A stretch of 15,610 bases of DNA, taken from NCBI RefSeq assembly GCF_001874525.1, contig NZ_LKAQ01000002.1:1-15610 (forward strand), written 5' to 3'. Under the pieces are notes generated by a model. It was not told the DNA's origin. It saw nothing but the letters and a program-made list of their open reading frames with translations, and did no database searches. Source of the DNA: Pseudodesulfovibrio hydrargyri. Its GTDB lineage: Bacteria; Desulfobacterota; Desulfovibrionia; Desulfovibrionales; Desulfovibrionaceae. The position numbers and the translations under genes are program-made. Positions 1 through 6,785 of this stretch are shown here, piece after piece; the first letter of the stretch is position 1, and every line of letters begins with the position of its first letter.

Positions 1-34
1 ACAATACGCGCCTTTGCGCGCGTCAGGAGAATAT

Positions 35-1486
35 ATGAGCGGACAGCATACCGCTTATCTCGGATTGGGAGCGAACCAGGGCAACCGCCTGGCCAACCTG
101 TTGCAGGCCCAGCAGTACATGCGGGCCAGAATGACCATCGAAAAGACCTCCTCGTACTACCAGACCGAACCCATGGGGTACGAGGACCAGCCAAAATTCC
201 TGAACATGGTCTGCCGGGTCACGACCGAGCTCGGACCCGAGGACCTGCTGCATTTCCTCAAGCGCATCGAACGGCGCATGGGCCGCTGGCCGAGCTTCCG
301 CAACGCCCCCCGGACCATCGACATCGACATCCTGCTCTACGACGACCTAATCCTCGAGAGCGAGGAGCTGACCATCCCCCACCCGAGGATGCACGAACGC
401 GCCTTCGTGCTCGTGCCCCTGTCGGAGATGGAGCCGGGGCTGGTCCATCCCGTCCTGGACAGGAGCGTGGAGACGCTTTTGGGCGGCCTGCGCCATTGGG
501 GCGTGGCCAAGCAGTGCATGCGGCCCCGGCCGACCCACGACGTGCAGCAGGAAAAGCCCCGCGTGCCGGTCTGCCTGAGCCGGGTGGGCGTGACCAGCCT
601 GCAGCGCAACGTCCGCTTCGGAAACGGCGAGGGCTCGGAGCTGTTCCAGGCATCCCTTGACCTGTTCGCGGACCTCAACTCCGACCAGGCGGGCGTGCAC
701 ATGTCCCGCTTCAGCGTGGCCACCGAGGAACTGGTCCACAACCTGACCCGGGTGCCCACTCCGGACATCGAGTCCCTGGCGGGCAACCTGTCGCGACAGA
801 TCCTCAAGGACCAGGGCGCGGTCCGCTCCGAGGTCCACATCACGGCCCGCTCCCCCCTGGGCAAGATCACCCCGGTGTCGGGCAAGTTCACCGAGGAGCT
901 GTACAACCTGATCGGCATCGCCTCGAGCACGGCCGAGCGGACCCGCTGCATCATTGGCGTGACCGTGGAGGGCATGACCGTGTGTCCCTGCGCCCAGGAG
1001 ATGGTCCGGTCCAACTCCAGGGACATCCTGCTCAAGGAGGGGTTCACCGAGGAACAGGCTGAGCGCGCCCTGAACGCCATCCCCATCGCCTCCCACAACC
1101 AGCGCGGCCTGGGCACGCTGCTCATCGGCTCGGACGTACGCGTGCGCGCCGAGAGCCTGGTGCACATCATCGAAGCCTCCATGAGCTCCGAGACCTACGC
1201 CATCCTCAAGCGGCCCGACGAGTTCTTCGTGGTCAACAAGGCCCACCGCAATCCGCGCTTCGTGGAGGACGTGGTCCGCGAAATGCTGCGCCTGCTGGTT
1301 GACACCTTCCCGGACCTGCCCGACGATACATTTGTCCTCGCCAGGCAGGAAAATCTCGAGTCGATCCACAAGCACAACGCCTTTGCCGAGCGCTTCGGGC
1401 TGATGTGCGACATCCGGCGCGAGCTGGCGGGCGAAGGCGTCAACCCCATCCGTCCCATCAGCATGGACGAATGGCTGAAATCCTGA
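35..1486 (+). CDS. Fused HPPK (FolK) and MptA/FolE2-type GTP cyclohydrolase
   Basis: This 483-residue protein joins two pterin enzymes. Residues about 5-160 are 6-hydroxymethyl-dihydropterin pyrophosphokinase: the N-terminal motif LGLGANQGNR (9-18), the APRTIDIDILLY motif with Asp96 and Asp98 for Mg-ATP, and PHPRMHERAF (115-124) are all present. Residues about 176-483 are a type IB GTP cyclohydrolase. The segment GMTVCPCAQ with Cys317 and Cys319, and HNQRG from His354, resemble archaeal MptA more than FolE2. MptA converts GTP to dihydroneopterin 2',3'-cyclic phosphate, whereas FolE2 makes the triphosphate; which product is made here is open. The ATG at 35 is chosen because AGGAG (25-29) lies five bases upstream; an in-frame TTG at 14 has no such site. 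It is first in a tight same-strand run and is followed after 10 bases by a PTPS-family gene, so adjacent pterin steps are encoded together. The fusion puts the first and last steps of hydroxymethylpterin pyrophosphate synthesis in one chain. Confidence 0.9.
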   Translation: MSGQHTAYLGLGANQGNRLANLLQAQQYMRARMTIEKTSSYYQTEPMGYEDQPKFLNMVCRVTTELGPEDLLHFLKRIERRMGRWPSFRNAPRTIDIDILLYDDLILESEELTIPHPRMHERAFVLVPLSEMEPGLVHPVLDRSVETLLGGLRHWGVAKQCMRPRPTHDVQQEKPRVPVCLSRVGVTSLQRNVRFGNGEGSELFQASLDLFADLNSDQAGVHMSRFSVATEELVHNLTRVPTPDIESLAGNLSRQILKDQGAVRSEVHITARSPLGKITPVSGKFTEELYNLIGIASSTAERTRCIIGVTVEGMTVCPCAQEMVRSNSRDILLKEGFTEEQAERALNAIPIASHNQRGLGTLLIGSDVRVRAESLVHIIEASMSSETYAILKRPDEFFVVNKAHRNPRFVEDVVREMLRLLVDTFPDLPDDTFVLARQENLESIHKHNAFAERFGLMCDIRRELAGEGVNPIRPISMDEWLKS

Positions 1487-1496
1487 CGGAGGCGGC

Positions 1497-1979
1497 ATGC
1501 ACAGTTTGAAAGTCGACAGCGGGCACCTGAACTTCAGCGCGGCCCATTTCATCACCTTTGCGGGCAAGTGCGAACGGCTGCACGGGCACAACTACGCGGT
1601 GGAGGTCCAGCTCGAGGGCGGACTGACCGGCGACGGCTACGTCTACGACTTCGTTGAGCTCAAGCGCACGGTCAAGACGCTGTGCGACACCCTGGACCAC
1701 CGGTTTCTGCTGCCCACGGGCAACGGCCAGTTCACGGTCACGCGCGCGGACGGCGAGGTGGAAATCCGCGTCCGGGACCGGCGCTACGTCTTCCCGGAAC
1801 GGGACGTCCTCGATCTGCCCGTGGCCAACATCACCGCCGAATACCTGGCCCAGTACCTGGCCGGGGAGCTGTTCAAGACCCTGTCCGGGTGCGACAACAT
1901 CTCATCCGTGCAGGTGGGCGTGGAAGAGGCCCCGGGCCAGGCGGCCCGTTTCCGCATTGAGACCGGACGCCAGGGATAG
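1497..1979 (+). CDS. 6-pyruvoyltetrahydropterin synthase / QueD family protein, possible PTPS-III
   Basis: This 160-residue COG0720 protein keeps the zinc ligands His17 (FSAAHF), His29 and His31 (LHGHNY), the LDHRFLL segment (66-72) with the Asp-His pair, NITAEYLA (111-118), and Glu143/Glu144 near the end as candidate pterin anchors. The active-site loop reads CERLHGH (Cys25-Glu26), so both the Cys of PTPS/QueD and a Glu are present. As I recall, a Glu here marks PTPS-III enzymes, which cut dihydroneopterin triphosphate to 6-hydroxymethyl-dihydropterin and bypass dihydroneopterin aldolase. That role suits its place right after the FolK-MptA fusion and the lack of an aldolase gene in the window. 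It is longer than QueD (about 120 residues) because of an insert at roughly 73-106. GGAGG (1488-1492) precedes the ATG. A queuosine role (QueD) is the alternative, but nothing nearby supports it. Confidence 0.85.
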   Translation: MHSLKVDSGHLNFSAAHFITFAGKCERLHGHNYAVEVQLEGGLTGDGYVYDFVELKRTVKTLCDTLDHRFLLPTGNGQFTVTRADGEVEIRVRDRRYVFPERDVLDLPVANITAEYLAQYLAGELFKTLSGCDNISSVQVGVEEAPGQAARFRIETGRQG

Positions 1980-1994
1980 GGGCCGACCTTTCGG

Positions 1995-3338
1995 ATGCCA
2001 TCCCCCAGACAGACATACCTGTTCGTGACCGGCAAGCTGGCGGCCAGGGCGTTGACCGACGTCCTGCGGGCCATGGAGCCGGATTTCGACTACGAGGTCA
2101 GGATCCTCAACTCCACGGTGGCGGCCCTGATGAACACCGGCTGGATCGCGGACCGGCTGGGCGAGACCGGCGGCTTCGACGCGCTCGTCGTGCCCGGCCG
2201 CTGCCACGGGGAGATCGAAACCATCGAGAGGAAGACCGGGATCAAGGTCCTGCGCGGCCCGGACGACCTGAACGACCTGCCCCGGTATTTCGGCAAGGCC
2301 GGGAACCCGCCCGATCTGTCCAAGTATCACACCCGCATTCTGGCCGAGATCGTGGACGCCTACCGCATCGGGCTGGACGCCATCCTGGCCCGGGCCGCCT
2401 ATTACCGGGACAGCGGCGCGGACTGCATCGACCTGGGCTGCCCGCCTTCGGGCGGGTTCCCGGGCGTGGGCGAGGCCGTGGCCGCGCTCAAGGGTGAGGG
2501 ATACCGGGTCAGCGTGGACACCTTCGACCGGGAGACCATCCTCGAAGCCGACAGGGCCGGGGTGGACATGCTCCTGTCGGTCAACTCCGCCAACCTCGAA
2601 GTCGCAAGGGAGATCAGAGCCAAGGTGGTGGTCATCCCGGATTTCGGCGAGGGGCTGGGTTCCCTGGAACGCAACGCCGCGAAACTCGACGAATGGGGCG
2701 TCCGGTACGTGCTGGACCCCATTCTCGACCCCATCGGCTTCGGCTTCACCGACTCCGTGGCCCGGTTCCGGGACGCCCGGCGCAACCACCCCGAGGCCGA
2801 GATGCTCATGGGGCTGGGCAACCTGAGCGAGCTGACCCACGCGGACACCACCGGGATCAACGCGGTGCTGGCCGGGGTCATGGCCGAACTTTCCATCGAC
2901 TACGTGCTGACCACCGAAGTCGCCTTGCACGCCACGGGCGCGGTGCGGGAGCTGGACCGGGCCCGGCGCATGATGCGGTACGCCGTGGACAACCGGGTCC
3001 TTCCGGTGAACCTGACCGACGACCTGCTGACCGTGAAGGACGCGGTCCGCCCGGAGTTCAACGACGAGGAGCTGGCGGCCATCCACGCCCAGGTCAGGGA
3101 CCGTAATTTCCGCATCTTCGTCTCCCGGGGGGAGGTCGTGGTCTTCAACCGGGATATTTTTCTCCGGGGCACCGACACCCAGGCCCTGTTCGAGGCCATG
3201 GGCATCGACGACCCCGGCCACGCCTACTACATCGGCCGGGAACTGGAGCGGGCCGTGACCGCGGCCCGGCTGGGCAAGCGGTACGTGCAGGACAATCCCC
3301 TGCGCTACGGCTATCTTTCCGAACCCGGGAAAGCCTGA
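1995..3338 (+). CDS. Dihydropteroate synthase-like protein (TIGR00284 type; DUF6513, pterin-binding barrel, DUF4346)
   Basis: This 447-residue protein has the three-part build of the archaeal dihydropteroate synthase-related family. An N-terminal domain (about 5-120) is followed by a TIM-barrel core resembling the pterin-binding half of DHPS, with SGADCIDLG (140-148) and SVDTFD (173-178), the counterpart of the DHPS S(I/V)DT motif. The C-terminal part (from about 370) resembles the small cyanobacterial DUF4346 family. It is the natural candidate for joining hydroxymethyl-dihydropterin pyrophosphate to the ribofuranosyl-aminobenzene made by RFAP synthase (10871-11833), the step that replaces p-aminobenzoate condensation in H4MPT synthesis. 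That activity is inferred: in Methanocaldococcus a different protein was linked to DHPS activity. The ATG at 1995 has only a weak, distant G-rich site (around 1977-1982), so translation may depend on coupling with the gene ending 15 bases upstream. Confidence 0.85.
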   Translation: MPSPRQTYLFVTGKLAARALTDVLRAMEPDFDYEVRILNSTVAALMNTGWIADRLGETGGFDALVVPGRCHGEIETIERKTGIKVLRGPDDLNDLPRYFGKAGNPPDLSKYHTRILAEIVDAYRIGLDAILARAAYYRDSGADCIDLGCPPSGGFPGVGEAVAALKGEGYRVSVDTFDRETILEADRAGVDMLLSVNSANLEVAREIRAKVVVIPDFGEGLGSLERNAAKLDEWGVRYVLDPILDPIGFGFTDSVARFRDARRNHPEAEMLMGLGNLSELTHADTTGINAVLAGVMAELSIDYVLTTEVALHATGAVRELDRARRMMRYAVDNRVLPVNLTDDLLTVKDAVRPEFNDEELAAIHAQVRDRNFRIFVSRGEVVVFNRDIFLRGTDTQALFEAMGIDDPGHAYYIGRELERAVTAARLGKRYVQDNPLRYGYLSEPGKA

Positions 3339-3350
3339 CCGGAGGAAGCC

Positions 3351-4208
3351 ATGGGTTGTCTGTCCTGCGCGGGATTCGTCAAGGAGATGGGGGGAGCCAC
3401 CCGGCTGGCCCTCAAGGAACCGCTGTCCGTCACCGTTGAGGCCGACTGCCTGGCGCCGGAATCGCTGGCGGGCAGGAACATGCACGAGATCGCCGCGCTG
3501 CCCGTCGAAATCGGGCCGGACAAGGCGAACCTGGGTGACGTCTTCACCATCGAGCCGGGCCTGACCGAGGACGTCATCCTGGAGGGCGACCTGTCCAGGG
3601 TCAACGGCATCGGCAGGTCCATGGGCCACGGCAGGCTGACCGTCCTGGGCAATGCGGGCGCGCATCTCGGGGCGAACATGCGGGGCGGGGAAATTCTGGT
3701 CCAGGGCGACGCCGGGGAATACGCCGGGGCCCAGGCGACCGGCGGCTTCATCCGCATCCGGGGCGACGCCGGGGGCCGGGCCGGGGCGCTCTACCCCGGA
3801 CGGACCAAGGGGGTCGACGGGGGCAGCCTGCTGATCGAGGGCCGGGCCGGGGACGAACTCGGCGCGGGCATGCGGCGCGGCCTGATCGCGGTGCGCGGCG
3901 ATGCGGGCGATTTTGCCGGGGCGCGCATGCTCGGCGGAACCATTTTCATTTTCGGGAAGCCGGGAGACCAAGCCGGCACCGGAAACCGGCGCGGCACCAT
4001 CGTGGTCCTGGGGGACTACGCCGGGCCGCCGCCGTCCTATGTCCTGAGTTGCACCTATTCCCCCACCTTTCTGGACTGTTTCTACGAGCGGTTCAGGCAG
4101 TGGGAATGGGACCTGCCCGGCGGCGTCGAATCCGGGCCGTACCGCCGTTTCATCGGCGACAAGAACGTGAACGGAAAGGGGGAAATCCTTGTCTTCACCA
4201 AGTCTTAA
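3351..4208 (+). CDS. fhcC: Formyltransferase/hydrolase complex subunit C (FhcC, FwdC/FmdC family)
   Basis: The 285-residue product is dominated by the repeated glycine-rich beta-helix of formylmethanofuran dehydrogenase subunit C. At least six turns with GDAG/GNAG-type spacing run from about residue 90 to 225, for example GDAGEYAGAQ and GDAGDFAGARMLGG. Before them lies the conserved LGDVFTIEPG and EGDLSRVNGIG segment. In bacteria FhcC is the scaffold subunit of the Fhc complex, which moves formyl groups from H4MPT to methylofuran and releases formate. FhcA, FhcB and FhcD are not in the window, so fhcC is separated from them or they lie beyond an edge. The start follows GGAGGAA (3341-3347). 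The N-terminus MGCLSCAGF carries a CxxC pair that I do not recognise as a family feature. The end overlaps the start of mch by 20 bases. The glutamate synthase GXGXG domain shares this fold, but the N-terminal part and neighbours favour FhcC. Confidence 0.88.
   Translation: MGCLSCAGFVKEMGGATRLALKEPLSVTVEADCLAPESLAGRNMHEIAALPVEIGPDKANLGDVFTIEPGLTEDVILEGDLSRVNGIGRSMGHGRLTVLGNAGAHLGANMRGGEILVQGDAGEYAGAQATGGFIRIRGDAGGRAGALYPGRTKGVDGGSLLIEGRAGDELGAGMRRGLIAVRGDAGDFAGARMLGGTIFIFGKPGDQAGTGNRRGTIVVLGDYAGPPPSYVLSCTYSPTFLDCFYERFRQWEWDLPGGVESGPYRRFIGDKNVNGKGEILVFTKS
4178..4183 (+). promoter_or_regulatory. Ribosome binding site that fixes the TTG start of mch
   Basis: The run GGGGGA lies inside the last codons of fhcC, five bases before the TTG at 4189. 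The next in-frame ATG (4237) would remove residues that match the conserved Mch N-terminus (SLNE then the MADRADSLNV segment). The TTG is therefore the better start. Confidence 0.65.
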
Positions 4209-5160
4209 CGAATGCGCGTGCGGCGTCATCCGCTCCATGGCCGACCGGGCGGACAGCCTGAACGTGATCGAGATAAAACTGCCCAACGGCGCCACCGTGG
4301 TGGACGCGGGCATCAAGGCGACCGGCTCCCTGGAGGCCGGGCGGCTCATGGGCGAGGCCTGCCTGGCCGGATGCGGCTCCGTGGGCTGGACCGAAATCCA
4401 TTTCGGCGACGAAGTCCACCCCGGCGTGCGGGTGGTCGTGGACCGGCCCAAGGCGGGCTGCATGGCCTCCCAATACGCGGGCTGGGCCGTGAGCCTGGAC
4501 GACGACGGCGCGGGCTCCCCTTATTTCGCCATGGGCTCCGGGCCCGCCCGAGCGCTCTACGGCCATGAGCCGATCTTCGAGCACCTGGGCTATGCCGAAA
4601 GCGCGGACGAGGCCGCCATCATCTTCGAAGGGAGTAAACTCCCCACCGAGGCCGTGGCCGAAAAGGTCGCCCGGGATTGCGGCGTGACCCCCGAGAACCT
4701 GTGCATGCTCATCGCGCCCACGGCCTCCCTGGCCGGTTCGGTGCAGATCGCCGCCCGGGTGGTGGAGACCGGCCTGCACAAGCTGCACGAGCTGGGCTTT
4801 GATCTCGACGCGGTCCTGTCCGGTTACGGGACCTGCCCGGTGCCGCCCGTGGCCAAGAGCGACCTGCGGGCCATCGGCCGGACCAACGACGCGGTCCTGT
4901 ACGGCGGCACGGTCTGGTACGCGGTGGACTGCGAGGACGCGGACGTGGAGCGGATCATCGAACGGGTCCCGTCCTCCTCGTCCAAGGATTACGGCACCCT
5001 GTTCTACGACCTGTTCAAGCGCTACGACGGCGATTTCTACAAGATCGACCCCATGCTCTTCAGCCCGGCCAGGGTGATCGTCAACAACGTCCGCTCCGGG
5101 CGCGTCTTCACGGCGGGCAGGCTGGACGGCGAAATGTACATGAGGTCGTGCGCATCATGA
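4189..5160 (+). CDS. mch: Methenyl-H4MPT cyclohydrolase (Mch)
   Basis: Mch hydrolyses N5,N10-methenyl-H4MPT to N5-formyl-H4MPT, between MtdB and the Fhc complex. The 323-residue length is normal for the family. Recognisable segments are LPNGATVVDAG (31-41), the KATGSLEAGRLMGEACLAG region, FGDEVHPGVRV, DRPKAGCMASQYAGW, FAMGSGPARALYG, and GYGTCPVPPVAKSD near the middle, followed by GRTNDAVLYGG. The start is a TTG within the end of fhcC (20-base overlap), which suggests coupled translation of the two consecutive-step genes. The stop TGA shares ATGA with the next gene's ATG at 5157. Identification is firm; only the unusual start codon leaves doubt about the first few residues. Confidence 0.95.
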   Translation: MSSPSLNECACGVIRSMADRADSLNVIEIKLPNGATVVDAGIKATGSLEAGRLMGEACLAGCGSVGWTEIHFGDEVHPGVRVVVDRPKAGCMASQYAGWAVSLDDDGAGSPYFAMGSGPARALYGHEPIFEHLGYAESADEAAIIFEGSKLPTEAVAEKVARDCGVTPENLCMLIAPTASLAGSVQIAARVVETGLHKLHELGFDLDAVLSGYGTCPVPPVAKSDLRAIGRTNDAVLYGGTVWYAVDCEDADVERIIERVPSSSSKDYGTLFYDLFKRYDGDFYKIDPMLFSPARVIVNNVRSGRVFTAGRLDGEMYMRSCAS

Positions 5161-6041
5161 AGGCGGTCATTCTCGGCAAGAACGGGGGCAGGCACACGGT
5201 CATGCTCCAGGAGGCCCTGGCCGCGCGCGGCGTGAACGCCCCCTGCCTGGCCATCAACCGGCTGACGGCCCGGCCCGGCCGGGACCCGCTGGCGACCTTG
5301 GCGGGCAAGGGGCCGGACGACCGGAGCCTGGCCGAAGCGGACGTTGTCTTCGTGCGCTGCGTGCCCGGCGGCTCCCTGGAGCAGGTCGTCTACCGCCTGG
5401 ACATCCTGCACAACCTGGTGCTGGCCGGGAAATGGGTGGTCAATCCGCCCACGGCCATCGAGCGCGGAGTGGACAAGTATCTGGCCCTCGGCCTGCTGGC
5501 CAAGGAAGGGCTGCCCGTCCCGGCCACGGTGGTCACCGAGCGCGTGGACGAGGCCCTGGCCGCGTTCGCCGAACTGGGGGGCGACGTGGTGGTCAAGCCG
5601 CTGTTCGGGGCCGAGGGGCGCGGCATGAACCGGGTGCAGGACCCGGACGTGGCCTACCGCGTGTTCAAGGCCCTGGAACTGGGCGGATACGTCTATTATC
5701 TCCAGGAATACATGGAGCACGACAACGAGGACATCCGCCTGTTCGTCATCGGCGGCGAGGTCCTCGCGGCCATGCGCAGGCAGGGGACGACCTGGAAGAC
5801 CAACATCTCGGTCGGGGCCAAGGGCGTGGCCCTTACGCCCGACCGGGAGTTGGCCGACATGGCCGTGCGCGCGGCGGCCGCCGTGGGGGCCGACTACGCC
5901 GGGGTCGACGTCCTGGTCAGCGGCGGGGAGTACCGGCTGATCGAGGTGAACACCATCCCGGCCTGGGCCGGTCTCAGGGAGGCGACGGGAATCGATGCCG
6001 GAGCCGCGCTTGTCGATTACGTCCTGGCCCGGTCAGGCTAG
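5157..6041 (+). CDS. RimK-type ATP-grasp ligase (MptN-like)
   Basis: This 294-residue ATP-grasp protein begins MKAVILGKNGGRH. It has a lid segment DKYLALGLLAKEGLPVPAT, the ATP-binding DVVVKPLFGAEGRGM with Lys147, a LQEYME clamp, and the metal-binding IEVNTIPAW with Glu263 and Asn265. RimK-type enzymes add glutamate or related amino acids to carboxyl groups. In methanogens MptN adds glutamate to H4MPT, and a polyglutamate tail is reported on bacterial methylofuran. Either carrier could be the acceptor here, and the sequence does not decide. The ATG at 5157 overlaps the mch stop in an ATGA; a GTG at 5148 is the alternative. It closes the first plus-strand run and its last nine bases overlap the opposing HisA-like gene. 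Confidence 0.8.
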   Translation: MKAVILGKNGGRHTVMLQEALAARGVNAPCLAINRLTARPGRDPLATLAGKGPDDRSLAEADVVFVRCVPGGSLEQVVYRLDILHNLVLAGKWVVNPPTAIERGVDKYLALGLLAKEGLPVPATVVTERVDEALAAFAELGGDVVVKPLFGAEGRGMNRVQDPDVAYRVFKALELGGYVYYLQEYMEHDNEDIRLFVIGGEVLAAMRRQGTTWKTNISVGAKGVALTPDRELADMAVRAAAAVGADYAGVDVLVSGGEYRLIEVNTIPAWAGLREATGIDAGAALVDYVLARSG

Positions 6042-6773
6042 CCCGGCGTCGGCCTCTGCGTCGGCGGCGGTGATCCAGCCCCGGTGCAGGGCGGTGGCCG
6101 TGAGCCCGCCCTTGAGGCCGAGCGCCGCGCCCCGGCGCAGGTCGTCCGGGGAGGCGATGCCGCCGCCCGCAAGGATGGATATGCCCGGGAATTGTTTCGC
6201 GGCCGCCTCGAGCAGCGGCCAGTCAGGGCCGCCGCCCGTGCCGACCACGTCCAGGGTCAGCAGGATGAAGGTGTCGAGTCCCATGTCCACCAGGCGGGCC
6301 AGCCCGTCCAGCGGGTGCAGCCCCCGGAGTTCCGGGGCGTCGGTGAGCACGGCCCCGTTGCGCACGTCGAGGCTGGGCAGTACCCTGTCCCTGCCCGCGG
6401 CCGCGATCATCTCGTCGAGCATGGACAGGGAGGGCAGGGTCTCGGTGCCGAGGATGGCGCGGCCCACGCCGAGTCCGGCCAGGGCCAGGACCTCGTCCGG
6501 GCCGGACACGCCCGCGTCGACGATGAACTCCACGGGCAGGGACCGGCAGAGTTCGCGCAGCACGTCCCGGTGCCAGGGACGGCCCTGGATGGCGTCGAGG
6601 TCGGCAACGTACATGGTCCGGCAATCGCTGACCCGCATGAGGGCCCGGGCCACGTCCAGGGGGGCCGAAGTGGCGACGATGTCGCTTTTCACCGGACGGT
6701 ATATGGACCGCTCGCCGCGAATGGCGGCCACGGCCTCCCCGTTCAACAGATCGATAACCGGAATGATTTCCAT
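6033..6773 (-). CDS. HisA-like TIM-barrel protein (COG1411-type), function unknown
   Basis: This 246-residue protein resembles HisA (ProFAR isomerase), with MEIIPVIDLLNG at the N-terminus (Asp8 matching the first catalytic Asp), LPSLDVRNG with Asp136 at the second, and the phosphate-binding AGGGI (202-206). It lacks any his neighbours. HisA-related proteins recur in H4MPT and methanofuran gene clusters, so a sugar-phosphate or pterin-side isomerisation is plausible, but no reaction can be assigned from sequence. The ATG at 6773 is preceded on the minus strand by GGAG with five-base spacing. Its 3' end overlaps the plus-strand ATP-grasp gene by nine bases, and its start codon lies only 12 bases from the start of the next plus-strand gene. 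It therefore sits antisense inside an otherwise forward cluster, with no room for its own promoter outside the neighbouring reading frame. Confidence 0.85.
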   Translation of the reverse strand: MEIIPVIDLLNGEAVAAIRGERSIYRPVKSDIVATSAPLDVARALMRVSDCRTMYVADLDAIQGRPWHRDVLRELCRSLPVEFIVDAGVSGPDEVLALAGLGVGRAILGTETLPSLSMLDEMIAAAGRDRVLPSLDVRNGAVLTDAPELRGLHPLDGLARLVDMGLDTFILLTLDVVGTGGGPDWPLLEAAAKQFPGISILAGGGIASPDDLRRGAALGLKGGLTATALHRGWITAADAEADAGLA

Positions 6774-6785
6774 AGGTGCTCCAAG
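6774..6785. other. 12-bp head-to-head spacer holding both translation signals
   Basis: Two opposing start codons (6773 on minus, 6786 on plus) are separated by only 12 bases. Read on the minus strand it gives GGAG at ideal spacing for the HisA-like gene. On the plus strand AGGTG (6774-6778) is the only candidate ribosome site for the MfnD-like gene. No promoter fits within it, so each promoter must lie in the opposing reading frame or the plus-strand gene is reached by read-through from upstream. Confidence 0.6.

Noticed and set aside
6..23. Small inverted repeat ACGCGC-N6-GCGCGT upstream of the first gene
   Set aside because: A short GC-only stem at the window edge with no T-tract; it may lie within an upstream gene and cannot be interpreted.
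1902..4463. Long minus-strand open frame (853 codons) opposite the DHPS-like, fhcC and mch genes
   Set aside because: It is antisense to well-recognised proteins, and its low-complexity Gly/Pro/Arg/His-rich translation is typical of a GC-rich shadow frame.
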